Shown: in pieces, positions 27,248 to 40,720 of the stretch
Layout: each line of letters begins with the position of its first letter
Position numbering within the stretch: the stretch's first letter is position 1
DNA from: Aphelocoma coerulescens
Taxonomy: Eukaryota > Chordata > Aves > Passeriformes > Corvidae
Length of the DNA: 64,000 nucleotides
Assembly: GCF_041296385.1 (NCBI RefSeq)
Contig: NC_091020.1
Span: forward strand, 31,514,001 to 31,578,000
Direction: 5' to 3'
Translations under genes and position numbers: made by a program
Notes under the pieces: generated by a model
What the model saw: only the letters and a program-made list of their open reading frames with translations
Database searches by the model: none
Told to the model about the DNA's origin: nothing

Positions 27248-28494
27248 AAAACTAACAGTCTGAAGGCAGAAGCCAAGATTGATCAGAAAGACAAAGAAGT
27301 AGCTATTCCTTAAATATCCAGGCTAAGTATGAGATCTGTTGCAGTTTCAGAGGATGTTAGCTTCATTGCACATTGCTGAGGGAGTTGAGAAAGTTTAACA
27401 GTATTTTGCTGCAACTCCTCTGCCTGTTCATCCTCTCAGTCAAAAATGGAAGAGGCCATTTAGTGTACATTTCAGGGAAGGACCCCATCTTGCGGATCTC
27501 TCCATACTTTTCTGTCCAGTGGAAGAGAGCAGCCACTTCAAACTGAGTCTCAGAGTCTTGCAGGTGTCTCCCAAAGGGTGTCCACTTGGAGAGCTGTTGC
27601 AGAGTTGCCATTGTGCAGTAAATCCATATCCCACTTCTACTGCTGCACACTTGTAAGCATGGGACAAGTGCTGGGATCAGATGGATTTGGGACCCACAGT
27701 CTAGAGAGATTGAAATTGACTGTAGAAGTGGAGAAAACTTGCTCATCTTGGAGGAAGTAGAATGGAGGAGAAGTACTGCTGGAGAAGATGGCAAAAGTTA
27801 GGAAGAGAAGGTGAAAGAAGAAATAGGGGAATCACAGTCCACAGAGTCCGTAGAACTGAGGATGATCAGCTAACACAATTTACAGCTTCTTTCCCAGCTC
27901 CCAGCAGCACCAGCAGATACACTGACACCCCTGTGTCAGCGCTGCTGGTATGGGTATCACTGTGAGTGGCAGCGTGATGGAGTTTCTGTTTCAAAGAAAG
28001 CGTAGGAAAGAGCTCAAGAAAAGCTGTGTTAAAAGAACATTCTTCAGGTTGCCAAGTCGAAAGTTCCCAGCCTTTTGTGTAAGCTCTTCCAAATGGGCAA
28101 GACTTTCTCCATTGGTCCACAGGAGTTTGTTTTTTTTTCTTCAGTTTTTCAGTTCCTTAAAAGCTTAGGAAATGAAGCAAGCAAAAATATGTGTTAAAAC
28201 AATGAGCACCTAAAATAGATTTTGAATTAAGGCTGCCTATGCAGCTTAAATTCATCTTTCAGTATATGTCAAATAATTAATTGTCTTCCCCAGGAGCCCT
28301 AATGCAGTTGGTTCAAGAGCCTGAGTTAGTCTGGGGGTGGAACTGGGTTTTCTAATAAAGGAACCTAGAATGGCTGACTCATTTATTGCATGAGGTAAAA
28401 AGGTGTGTGATAAATTTAAATGGGGATTTGCAGCATCAAAGGAAATGGTCTTGGAGCCAAAGCAATTGAAAAGCATACTAAGGAACTGGACAGG

Positions 28495-28590
28495 GATAGA
28501 TCTTCTGTGATGACAGGCAAGTCACTTAAAATTAGTTTTTCACAGTTGGCCTCTAATTGTGCTTTTTCCATTTTCTGAGTAGTTGCCTTG
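28495..28590 (+). repeat. Possible MIR-like ancient SINE relic
   Basis: GACAGGCAAGTCACTTAAAA followed by a CT-rich stretch with TTTTCCATTTTCTGAGTAG resembles the MIR phrase 'gggcaagtcacttaacctct ... cctcatctgtaaa'. The match is short and worn and may be chance. Confidence 0.3.
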
Positions 28591-31500
28591 AGATTTTTGA
28601 GTCTCGATTACCAATGTGTCCAACTGAAGCAAATGGAAGATTGGCTTTGGACACAGAGAACAGCATATAAAGTTAAATACACAGAAAATCAAGTAGCACC
28701 AATCAGTGGGTACTTTTTACCTTAATCTTCATATGTTTTAGCTCCCCATCTGCAAAATTGGGCTCTCTGTCCCCCAGAGGTGGGGTGCAAATGGATCCAT
28801 GAATACACTTGAGGTATTCAAAGGCTGCATTGGAGAATGTCACAGAAAGGTCCATGGGGAAATGAATCACTGTGTCTTCAGAGCAGGCCTGACTGGTGTG
28901 CAGTAAATACAGTCCAGGGCCACACACTGAACCAGAGGAGAGGACCAAACACTGAATAGCTGCTCATTATTAAGCACTGTCCGTCCTGTGCGCTGAATGA
29001 GGCAAAGGCCCTGTGGGAAAAGCAGTTTGCAGTGATGTAATTAAAGACTGTACCAGAATGCACACACATTGAGCAGTGGCATTCAGGCTGCCCCAACAAC
29101 TTTAATTTAGGTTTTTCCTAGGTTTTGAGGCTTAGCTTTGCAACCTCAATCACGTTCCTTTAATAATTTGGGGTGCGTCGACGTAACACTGCAGCTGAAT
29201 TCTTCCTTGTGGAATATTATGTCTTACAAAAAAAAAAATTCAGTAATCAAAAGTGAATGTGTTGCATTACTTCCTGTTTGCTCCCCATGCTGCTATGGAT
29301 AATTGCTTCTTTCCTGCGGGTGGAATGAAGACTGTTGAAGTCCAATGGCCTCAACCATGGGCTGCTTATTCAATGTGGCATGTAAGCAGCAGGGATTTCC
29401 TTGTCCCTGGCTGGAGACCTGCATACTTTACCTCTTCCATGCAAGTAGGATGAAATTAATCAGTGTTGGTTTTCTCAGCAAGCAATGAAATTTCAACCAC
29501 TGCAATGTCGGAGGAGGAAGACTCCTCAAAGGGGACCAGGAGAAAATGCATGAATGAGAAGTTCCTGCCAAGACACGAACACTACACTTGAGTGTGTCTG
29601 AAACGTTGGGTGCAGAGAGTAAATAAGCCCCATGACAGGTCTAGCCTAAATACCCAGCACTTCCATGGCAAGTAGCCCATACTTTCACCGACCTTGGCAT
29701 CGAGACGAGGATAATATTTTTGCAAGGATGAACGGCACTCAAACAATGTCTCTAATGTTTCAGTGTCGTTGCAAGCATGCTTTCCTTTCAGATCAGCCAT
29801 GTGGCTCTTCGTTTCCATCCCTTTCCCCCTTTCCCTTTCAGAGAAGTACATTTTATGTGTCTGCTGAAGAGGAAATCCCTGGCTTCTGTAGAGTTCCTGG
29901 GCTGAGGACCCAGAAGACAGTGTACCTCAGTCCTGGGAATGGAGCTGTTAACCCTTAGCTGATGGTTCTCTTCCAGCCTTGTGCACTGTGCTTAGTGTTC
30001 CCATATCTCACTCTTACAGGAGAAGCTACCCATCTCTAAAGTGATAATTACACACAGCAATGCTGAATTCTGTATTTTGAGAACTCCCAGCAACTGTTGC
30101 ACTGACTGATGAGGTGACAGGAGCTGTCTATCCATGCACATGGACACAGAATATTGCTGGTGAAGCCACAGCTTGCTCCAAACATCTGTGCCCCAAAAAG
30201 CCAAGTACAGCATCTGTCCTACCCGTTCTGGAGGTCAGCATGAAAGTACAAGCACTAGAGGCTACTCTGCTTGATAGAATTGAAGGGGCAACCCAAATCT
30301 AAGTGGCTGCCCCATAAGTGATCCTTTTCCCCATGTCTGAGCATCCCTTCACATTTATGGCCTCAGAGCAGGGGCTTCACCCAGAGGGAAGGTGGTGTCA
30401 CCCAACTGAGAAAAGGCAGCGTGAGCTGTTGCACTGTTCTTATTTCTGGCCTCATCCACCTCACCTCCTCGTATGTTCTTGACAGAATAACTTGGGAATG
30501 GTTTCTCATGTAGTTGTGAGGCTGCTTTACCACACCAGAGTTACTCCTTGCCGTGTGTCAGTCTGGTATTAAAGTTTATGTGATAACCGGATTAGATTTC
30601 AGTGTATCCAGCTGATATATTTGAGCAAAGCAATGTCTTAGTGGGTCAGCACCTGGCTGGAAGGGTGCTGGAGAGGGCTTCAGGCAAGCATTAGGATCTC
30701 AGTTACTCATTTATTTCTTCAGATCCAACAGCTTGAATAATCCTCTTCCAAGTGAGAACTAAAATGTCTAAATATGTTTTCGGCATCTAAATGCCCTATC
30801 ACTGCTTATGAGGCAGGCAACCCTACTTGAAGTTCCTGTTAATTTTGCCTTCTGTTCACTGAAATGATTTCAGCAGCTTTGGAGCTGATAGTCTGGGCTT
30901 CTTGTTCTGCAGATCTGAACACCATTATTTTGTGTTGCTGGATATTGACATTTATTATTGAGATAATTTTATTATTATGAAATGTTAATTTATTATGAAA
31001 TAATTATTGAAATTATTGTCTGGCTGTATGTTGCAATTTAGGAAACAAAATAGGAAAAAACACTTCATAAGGGTAAGATGTTTTTTGTATCACAGTGTGA
31101 AAATAAACCAAGAAATGAGCGGGGAAAAAAAAGAGATAAACTGAAAAAATTCAAATACTAGAATAACTTTTAAAACTGCAAAAGTTTTCACATATTTTCC
31201 CTATGACAACCCAGTTTTCATAGGAATGAAGTGGAAGTTCTCTCTAAAATTGCCCTTTTTTGTTGTTGTTTTTGTAGACCTAAGACTGTTCATGATTTTT
31301 TGTGTCTGGACACAAGCTGCCCCACCCTCTGCATCCATCCCAGTAATTTTGTATGAAGGGATACTTGGTACTGCAGACTTCTGTCAAAAAGGAGAAAAAA
31401 ATACTTGCTACTGACAATCCCCCTCTTGCACAAGTTACTTTCAGTGCATTTGGAGTTTCTAAATGACTTTAAAATCTCTTTGCCACTCCACATATCAATT

Positions 31501-33374
31501 TTACTCAGCAGATCAGCTCCTTCACACCCACTCAGAGGGGGCTGTCACTCAGCAGGCAGTCAAATCAGCCTGTCAATATAAACCAAGGCAAAGTCAGTGT
31601 CTGTATTATTACAAATAAGCCACTTGTAGTTGAGCAAAAGATCCAGTTAAGTGGTAATTTAGCAGTGTTGTCACAGGTCAGTGGTACCCCTTAAAGTTGT
31701 TGAGGATTGATTATGTTTTTCAATGTATTATTGTCTCTGATTGCTTATGTTGGTGGTAGAGCTTATTGTGCAATTTTTGTTAAAGGCTGGGATTGACAAA
31801 CACATCTAAAATAAGTGGAGTTTCACCAGTGTGGAGTTTTGTTGTACTTGAAGCTTGGGGTTTCAAAACATCAGGAGAAAAAACAGAAAGAAAAATACCT
31901 AAGAAAATTTAGCAATGAGGTAATAACAAGTAATAGCATCTGCTATTCTGTTAAAGGATTCACTACTAAAATGGCTGGGATGCTTAGGACTTGCAGTGAC
32001 TATTGAACAGCATGCAGAGTAAGTAATCTCTGTGAATGGCTTTATTATGTGCCTGTCAGTAACGTGTGCTGCCTAAATATGCGCTCGCAGAGTGACTGTG
32101 CTGGTGGCTCTGTGCACTCTGCTGCTTACTGACCTGGTAGAAGTTTAGTCTTGAAAAAGGAAAGCTGCTTTGCTCTCTACCTGGGCTGGTTTAGAAATCA
32201 AAAAGTAGTTTTGCAGAAGTCTTTTCGTCTTAAGAAAGTGATTCACAAGATGTCTCCATTAGTTTCCTGGAATCGAGATGTTTATTTTGTGCTATGTACA
32301 ACAGCAACAGTTCTGTAGATTTCATAACATTAAACATTCAAATTGCAACTTCTACTGAAATTTTCTTTCAGCATGTGTTACCCAGAATGTCACCAGGCAG
32401 GAGTCTAAATAACAGCACTAGACAGAAAATAAGTTTGGTATTTCAGTTAAAAACTTTCAGACTGGACGTAAAAGTCCCAAATAAAAAAAAATCTCAGTAG
32501 CTACGGTCTTTGAGAACAAATCATCCAGTTCTGTCATTCCCATCTGAGGCAGAACAAAATGAGAACAACTAAGTGTTTGTTCCCCGAATTTCCCAGGGCG
32601 TTTCTGAGGTGAGTTTTCATATTTCTTTGAGGGATTTTTTTTCCAGTCCTCTGGCCTGGCCACAGAGACATTGTTGAAAGTCATTTAAGAAGATAAAGGC
32701 AAACTCCTTTTCTAGCCAGGGTGATGGTCAGGGTTATGGTGTGGGCAGCCCTTCCCCTGGGGCTGCACAAGTACCACATGAAAGTGTGGGGAAATAGTGG
32801 TGGGGTATCTTTTGTGATCAGTGTGAAGTAGTTTGGAAGCCCACCATGCCCTGAATACCTTTGTGACTGGCCACAGAGGCAACTGTTCAAACACTGTGCT
32901 TGGGAAACCTCACCAAAGGCATTGATCCAGGGCCATGTGCTTTTCAAGTGTAATTTATGGGAATGGAAAGCAGCTTACTACTAGTAATGGTAATTTTTTG
33001 ACTAGAAGTGTAACACACCTGCCCATCTGTCAGTCAGCCAGTCAGTCTGTCTCCCTGCTCTTTTTTGCTTTTTGTTCCCTTTCTATGCGCTGTTATTTTA
33101 ACTGGCAGCCAAATGTAAAAGAAAGGATATGTTTAAGAACATGGTACCTAATAATTTAAGTTTAAAAAAAAAAAACTTTAAAATATTCCCACTGCACATT
33201 CACAATCCAGATTTCCTGGCGATTAATCCTGGTGCACGCATTTCCACTGTCGTGCTGGTGTTGACTGTGGAACTGAGAGACAGAGTGAGTGGTTTATTCA
33301 TGTAAACTGTGCTTGGCAGAGGTGGGAAAACTAAGGTGGGCTTGATCAAAGAGCCACTGGAATTGATGGGAATC

Positions 33375-33515
33375 TTTCCTTCTGTCTGAGTTGGTCAGCA
33401 CATGGTGCTGATAACACCAAGGCTGGGGGTTCAGTCCCCATATGGTCCATTCACTTGAGAGCTGGACTCAATGGTTGGGTTCCTTCCAACTCAGAATATT
33501 CTGTGATTCTGTGAT
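33375..33515 (+). mobile_element. TguSINE1-like SINE (tRNA-Ile head, CR1 tail)
   Basis: The first part resembles tRNA-Ile: an A-box-like TGTCTGAGTTGG, an anticodon-loop-like TGCTGATAAC, a B-box-like GGTTCAGTCCC at 33428-33438, and an acceptor-stem end TATGGTCCA. It runs directly into a CR1 3' tail (TTCACTTGAGAGCTGGACTC, CCTTCCAACTCAGAATATTC, TGTGATTCTGTGATT). A tRNA-Ile head fused to a CR1 tail is the structure of TguSINE1, known from passerine birds, which is mobilised by CR1 enzymes. The tRNA part is too mutated to be a working tRNA gene. The copy is in GRK5 sense orientation. The 5' edge is uncertain by a few bases. Confidence 0.85.
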
Positions 33516-33814
33516 TGCAGCAGGTTTAATGAATGTCTTCATTACTGGCAACAATTATTTGTTGTCTTTCCCCACACCCCATATTTCATCCAACAGTATT
33601 TTTGCTTCTCTGTCTGAGAGGCTCAAGCCTCTTAATGGCAAGCTCCATCTTCTCCAGCTGAACCTTGACCCCACAGTTTCTGCTTTTGGACACGGGGCTT
33701 GGTCAGTGACCCATACGGAAGGGATGCAGTTGCCTGAGCAAGTAACTTTTAGAAGATACCAGAAGTGTTGGGGGAGGGCTGGAATAACTCAGCAGAGTAG
33801 CTCAGATTTTGTTA

Positions 33815-33846
33815 GGATGAGATTTTGTCTGGATGAGATTTTGTCT
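33815..33846 (+). repeat. Perfect 16-bp tandem duplication
   Basis: GGATGAGATTTTGTCT occurs twice head to tail (33815-33830 and 33831-33846) without a mismatch, which suggests a recent slippage duplication. Confidence 0.95.
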
Positions 33847-35562
33847 TCCACTGGCAAACAGCCTGGTCTCAGGGCAGAGCATTTTCTCTTTGCCATCTGA
33901 CTGTGCTCCTGGCACAAAGCTGGATGACCAAATGTCTCCCCTGTGAGAGCTGAGGGTCCCTCCCCAGGCTCTGGACCCCACTTATGTTTTCCTGTGCAGT
34001 GATTATATTGAGCTCACAGGATCTTGTTTGATTCTCCTCCTGCTGCTGCTACAAAAAGGGTGGGTGGGTTGTTATCCCTCCTGTCAAAATCTTTGTCCAA
34101 AATCAACAAAGCCACAAACACGTTCTGGTTCAAGTACTCGTGCAAACATATTTATGCAACTGCTTGTAGGATTTGACTTTCAAATAGAATTCCATGAGCA
34201 AAAGCTTCAATACAGCTGCCTTCAAAAAACAAATGAGAAGATCCATATGTATCACTGAAGTGTATTTAACTGAGAGTTTGTTCCAGTATTCTCCAAGCAT
34301 ATTTTCCATATCGGTCCAACTGGACTGTTTCCATCTCCAGTGTAATGCTGCTGTGATGTGTGGAGTTTATCCCTGTAGCCTAATACCATGAAAAGAGTGG
34401 AAATAAGGGAAGTTATACAAAGCAAACACTGTCTGCATCTGAATACTCACATTAGATGTTGGATGATCAGGAGATTAAATTTTGTTTGTTTTAAAAAAGA
34501 CAGCTGAAAAGCAAAGAAAATTAAGAAGAAAATTAAGTTGGCAAGACTTAAAAGCAGTTTGGGATAATTCCATTGTCTCAAGTAAGCTTGATTGCATTCC
34601 TATTTTTAATTAATTAAACTTAGATAGTCAGTGCCAGAACAACTCTTGCTGTAACAGCATAGATGAGGGTCTCCAAGTCTTTTGTAGAAAATCCTAAATT
34701 CAAATGGAAAAAAAAATAAACCAAGGCCAAAAAATGTGTTCTCCCCCAGTACTTCATATGTTAGGTCTAGAGCTTTCCTCAGCAATGAAGGACTGGTTTG
34801 AACTGCAGACCGGGATGAGCTGCTGTTCAGAATAAGGAATCTATCAAGCCATTATCTCGTCATAAGTCGTACATATTTCCATATTTTACTAAAAAATAAA
34901 GAAAGCAGATGAAATATTTATGGTTAGAGAGAGTGTGCTTTTGCCACCAGCAAGAGAACTTCATCACAGCCTTTGGCTTCAGAATTCCTGTCCGGCACCT
35001 GCACAGCTCCAGACCTGCCAAGATAAACACTCTCCAAGACAGAGGCTGCGTCGTCGTTTTTAATCTCTGTGAAGTGCCAGGTGAAGTTCTGGAGCAGTGT
35101 AGTGGTTAATGTATAAAAAGACTCTGCTGTGCTCTCCTGGACTAAATTTCCGCTCCGGGAGTTTGCGTTGCAAGCAAAAAAATAGCCAGGAGCCACAGGG
35201 CCATCAGCAGCACTCGGGGCTCCCACACTTTAATGGACTTCTGGCCACGCTGCTCGGAGGGAGGCAGTGCCAGTAGCCCTGTTTTATAAATACAGCATGC
35301 CACTGAGGTCTGCAGGGCACAGAATATTAGTTGTGCTGGTAACTGAATTCCCACAGGAGCCTGGATGCTTGTATTAGGCTTTTATAACATGACTTACTGC
35401 CACAGTTTATAGGAATTTTTGAATGAACTGAAACGTGACATTTTTATTCCTGTCTTGTGCTCTCTAACCATCTGGCTTGCCTCACTTTTTAAATGCAGTG
35501 CTGGAGACAGGGTGAATGGAGAGTCCTCAGCATCTTAACCACAGGTTTCCATTGTAAAGCAG

Positions 35563-35632
35563 CCCCCCTCACCCCCCAAACAACCAAAAAAACCCCCAAC
35601 CAAACAAACCCCAAACCCCAGAAAAAACAGAC
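35563..35632. repeat. C/A-rich low-complexity stretch
   Basis: About 70 bases of alternating C runs and A runs (CCCCCCTCACCCCCCAAACA type). It opens a meaningless glycine/valine/leucine-rich frame on the - strand, which I do not treat as coding. Confidence 0.85.
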
Positions 35633-38600
35633 AGGAAGGACAAGGAACTTCCCTGCTCTTGCTTCCTCCCATTCCTGCAACATTCCCGAGTAGGCACCAC
35701 GAAGAAGAGATCCCTGTCTACATTACTGTAGTTTTTTGGTCAGGCTCTGCAATTTAAACAGCAATATCCCTGTTTCTTCATCTGAAATGGTCCCCTATTT
35801 TCAGCTTCTCAAAGAGAGAAACCTGATATGTTTTGCGCTGCAAGTACCTGAGTTCCCAGCAAAGTTCACAAAGTCCTGACTGGCCATGACATCTCCCGGA
35901 CTAAAGACCATTAAAAAATAAGAGTAAGAATAAGAAGGTAATAAGAGGGTCTTCAGATGTGTTAACATGGCCCATCTTGGGGTTTTGCTTTTGAACAGAA
36001 GGATTATCTTTTGTATTGAAGCATTTTTATTAGAGATAGAAAACCGTCTTTTGTAGAATGCAAGAGCTAATGTTCCAGCTTTCCAGATTATTCTGAAATA
36101 CAAGAGCAACACAGACACTGTTAATAATGCAATCAAAGCAATTTAAATCCTTTTAAAGCATCCACAAAGGGTCCTTTGATAAGAAGCAACTTTCATCAGC
36201 CTGAAAGACTAGGCAGTTTAGTGTGTGCTGTTTATTAAGTTTATACATAGACAGTGGTAATTCCACTTTTGGCTGGAGAAGAGCAGCAGTAAATTATAAG
36301 ACATCTTTATAAGCACCAGTGTTAGACTTGCTGGTTTTAAATGAAAAATGTATTTATATTAATATAGCTCTAAATGGGGTTATTCAGTGCTTAAAGATGC
36401 AATTTGTTTTCCATTAGTACTCTGAATGGACACAAAATAATTCTGTAGACCTTAAAGGCTTTGGTCTTTTTTTTTTGACAAAAAGAAGGAAATTGCTGCA
36501 AGTGCACAGTGTATGATGAGCTGTGAAAGTCTGTTTAGTTCAGTTGTGCTGCATATTTTTTAATCTTGCTCTTAGTTCCTGCCTTTGTCCTCCTTTTCAT
36601 TGTGTCTCTGTAAGGAAACTTACATGAAGAAAGCAAAGACAGGCGAAAAAAACAGAAGTGGTTTTAGATTTGGGCTGCTCTGGGTAGGATTTCTTTTAGC
36701 AACATCTCTCTGAGTTTGATTGAGGAGGGAGGTGTGCAATTTTGGGACTTCTCTAGCTGAAATTTCCATCGATCTCAGGGATGTTGGGCATCACTTTGAC
36801 AGGCCTCAACCCTTTGGAAAAATAAAGTTTTACTTTTGGTGTGCCAACAGTCTTCGGAGCTGACTGCTACTCCCTTGGGCTCCAATGCTGCTCCTATTGC
36901 CCAGCTGGAATGTAGGGACTGAGGCATTCAAATGCTTTCTTCCATTAATTTGGGGTGCTTTTTGTTGTTCTGGAACAAAGCACGTGAGAGGAAGAGAGCA
37001 GCAGGCAAGTAATAGACTTGGAACATCTGAATGCTTTTGGATCACCTTAAAGAAAAAAAATAAGGAAGGGAAGATGAATTCTAATCTTAAATCATTGAGC
37101 ATGAGCAGGAAATGAACGATTAAGTCTTCCTGCATCCTCTTTGGGGGTTCCAGGTGTTGATTGGTTGGTTTGTTTGTTTGTGGGGTTCTGTTGTTATTGT
37201 TGTTTCGTGTGGGCTTTTTAAGGCAGCATAATTACTTTGCATTTGGATCTTACTCAGTTTTCATCTGATTTAATGCCAAGGATAGCAGGGATCCAGAGGT
37301 CAAGTCCAAATGTTCCCATGCAGCAGCGTGGTGCATGTCTTCTTGGCGATTCTCCATGCATTTCTTTGGAAAATCTGCTCTTGGGATTCCGTATGCTGGA
37401 AAATAAAACATTGTATTATGTACTTAATAGATAGTACATAAATACAGTCCTTGGCCACACCAATAAATGGTCAAAAAGCTGAAAAGATGTTCCTGGCTTT
37501 TGTAGACTTTAAAAGTGAGAATTAAACTGAGCTTATCCCTCCCCACAGACATCTACAGGAGGAAGCCTCATCAGCTGATAGCAGGGGTTGGATTTGGATT
37601 TGCAGCTCTTCAGAACAAGTTGCAGAAGTGCAACTTTTATAGCAGTCTCACTTAGACACCTGCATGTTACACTGAATATCAAGGGTTTTCACCCAGTTTT
37701 GTAGTTCAGCACTAACCCATCAAAACCCACAGGCATATTGCAAATGTGACAGAGGAGGGGGGATCTGGTCTCTGTGTTTTCTCTCCAACATGGCTGAGGT
37801 GATATTTTAGCCAGCCAAAAAAATGCAAGGTATTTCAGTGAAAAATGAAGACAAAAATCTTCAGAAGGTACAGGGAGGATTTTGTCTAATTAAAATATTA
37901 GATTTTTCCCCCCTTTTAATTGAAAGTTGGGGATTTCAACATCAGCAACTCTATTACCTTGTGTTGAGTTTTTCACTTCATCGATGGTATGTTTTGACTG
38001 GTATGAAATTTTGTTAATAGGACTCTTTTTCTTCGGCATGGGCTCAGATATTTTTCAGAACCTTACCAGAATATCTGTTAGGGAACAAATTTGGCCATAG
38101 ACTTTGAATGGTGACAGCATTATATGTGCAGGTGCAACTATTTTGGTGTGTTCCTTGTGGTGGGTGCTCTTGAAATTGGTATTTCAATACATAAGCTATG
38201 AAGTAAAGGGAAAAATGAGTCAGTCAAATTATGAATAAACATCATTTATCTTTATTTATCTTATGAATGTTAATTATGGCGTTTTATATAATACCTTTTC
38301 TATATTAATCTGTGTTGTTGCTCTGTTAGGAAGATGGAGAATTCACTTGCATGTGTGCGTTGTTTGCCAGCGATATTTTCTAAATAAAGAGTTTGGCGTC
38401 AGTGAGAAGTGTCTGCTTTCCCAGGACTTTGACCCACCCAGCTTTTCACCCCCATTTTGGGTGACTTTGCAGGTGTTAAACAGGATGGCGCTGAGGCAGG
38501 AGGGTTTGACTACCAAAGATATCACTCTTAGAGCTGTTTTAGTTACACTTCATCATCATAAGCATATGGTTTCACTTCCAAGTGTTTAACATTTCCATTT

Positions 38601-38639
38601 CCTCAGGAAATCATTCCTTCTATTTTTTAAACTTTTGAA

Positions 38640-38900
38640 ACTGGATGGATATTTTTGCTGGCAGGCAGAGCGAGAGCGACACAAGGCTCAGCCCCAGCCC
38701 AGGAGAGCCCCTGGCTGCAGTCCCCGCCTGCCTCGCCGTCCCTTCCCTCCTGCAGCAGCTCCTCAGCACGGCTCGGGGTGCTCCAGCCGCGTCTCTGGGG
38801 TGCAGCACTCTGTTAAAACACTTCTGCCTTCCTTGCTGTAATAAAACCATCCACTCCTTTTTCAGCTTTAGCTGAGAGACGTGTTTTTCTTTCTTAGTCC
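38640..38900 (+). mobile_element. Possible LTR remnant with a GC-rich body
   Basis: A GC- and CpG-rich block (about 38665-38800) is followed by CTTGCTGTAATAAAACCATC, that is an AATAAA signal, then CTCCTTTTTCAGC and a CT-rich end. This order resembles the R-U5 part of some avian LTRs. I could not find a matching TG start, a TATA box or a target-site duplication, so it could equally be a GC-rich intronic patch with a chance AATAAA. Confidence 0.35.
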
Positions 38901-40504
38901 ATTCCGGGCCCATGCATCCCAGGAATTAGTTGAGTGCAGACTCCTTTAGCTGACTTAGTGAGGCCAGCGGCGAGATCAGGTCCTAAGAAAATAGTTTGTG
39001 TCACCTACAAGGAATGAAAGCATTTTCATCATGTGCTTATTGTCCATGTTGGTACATCCAGCAGTTAAATGCACATGACAGAGGAGTGGGTGGCTCCAGG
39101 GCACTGCTCTGCCTGTTGTGTTTTCAGAGTGGTATTTCATTTGTGGTATTTCCTTTTTCCTCGTTATGAATGGGCCACCCTTCTCACGTGTTGGCCAAGT
39201 TCTGTAGAGTAGGAGGAAGCCTGTGCTCATCTCTTTTTTATGTTGTGCTTATCCATGTATGTCATGGTATTTAGCTGCTTGTTTTCTTTCCCTGCTGTGC
39301 TATGAAGTACAGGTATGGATGTGCAATTTGCACACGAATTTAGCTGGTATCACTGGCCCTTTGAGTAGAAGATCATCCTCTGCTACCTTGGGTGTCACCA
39401 CATCATAACAACTTTGATAAACTGCATTTTGTACAGCCAGCATTGTCACTGTGCATCAAATAGTGCTGTACAAGAGAAAATAGGGGCCAAACCAGCTGAT
39501 TATTGTGTTTGTTCCATTCTGTTTTACTCTGTTATGAATGCAGACAGTCTCATTTTTTGCAGGGCTGGTTTGGTATGGGGAAGCTTGCTGTGGGTCTGGG
39601 CTTCTTTGGGGATTGAGTCCTGCCACCAGGCAGGCTGTGTGCCACTGGTATTCGGGGTGTACATTTTATGCATACCCTCACAAGAGTTAGTATGTGCCTC
39701 TGCCTCAAGGCAGCAGAAAACAGCATCAGGTAGATGTAGTTAAACCTTCACACCTCCCAGGAGAGCTCACCTGAGCTGCTGAGCCTCTGGCTTCATGCCA
39801 GCCTCTGAGATGTTGTGAGTGGCTGTTTTGATCCACTCTCCTGACTCCTTCACTTCCCTTAGCGCTGTATGTGTCTGCACATCCCTTCAGCAGTTACTCC
39901 CTAAAAATGCCACTTGGTCAAGCAGCACAAGCTGGTACCCCCCACAAGGAGACCCCAAGGCTGCTCTGTGTCCCAGTGATCCCACTGGTTTTCCCACCAC
40001 ACGTATCAGTGCCGTGATGTTCTGTGCTGAAGGCTTCAGCTCAGGCAAACAAACCAGTGCCGGGGGAAGGCTGCTGATAATTAGATAGACTGGAGGTCAA
40101 GATAGGATTTACACAGTGATTTTGATCCAGTTTTACTTGTGAGAGAGTATCAAAACATTGCAGTCTTCTCGATAGATTGAGTGATACCCTGATCCAAAAT
40201 GGAATGGCAATGCCAGCAAAAAATGCTGCTGGTACATTGTTCCCAGCTGCTTCAGAAGACCAGACCCAAGCAGGACCACACTGAATTAAAAGCACATTTT
40301 GGCTATCTCCAACCTGTGTCTCCAGTGACCACCCTGGAAGTGCTTCAGGAATCAGTTCCTGCAGTACAGCCAGGTGCAGCAGTGGGCAGGCTCCCTCTTT
40401 CCCCTTATAAAAGGCAGCCTTGGGTGCTCCTGCCCACTGTCACCCATGTCACCCAGCTACAGGGCAGCAGTCCAACACCTCATAGAGCATTTTCTGTTCA
40501 GGAC

Positions 40505-40720
40505 AAATGTACCCACAGGGTGGTGAGGCTCTGGCACAGGTTTCCCAGAGAAGCTGTGGATTCCTCATCCCTGAAAGTGTTCAGGACCAGGTTGGATGAG
40601 GCTTGGAGCACCCTGGGATAGTGGAAGGTGCCTCTGTCCATGGCAGGGGGTGTGTGATTAGGTGATCTTTAGGATCCCTTCCAACCCAAACCATCCTGTG
40701 ATTCTATGATGATTCTGTGA
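40505..40720 (+). mobile_element. CR1 LINE 3' fragment, sense
   Basis: Consecutive CR1 phrases are seen: ACAGGGTGGTGAGGCTCTGG, CACAGGTTTCCCAGAGAAGC, AGGACCAGGTTGGATGAGGC, CCATGGCAGGGGG, GATCCCTTCCAACCCAAACC and the terminal octamers ATTCTATGATGATTCTGTGA. It is 5'-truncated, with no intact open frame. Confidence 0.95.

Noticed and set aside
33375..33449. Possible tRNA-Ile gene
   Set aside because: The cloverleaf is degraded, the A box is mutated, and it runs into a CR1 tail, so it is the head of a SINE rather than a tRNA gene.
35489..35693. Glycine/valine/leucine-rich - strand frame resembling a membrane protein
   Set aside because: It is produced by the C/A-rich low-complexity stretch at 35563-35632.
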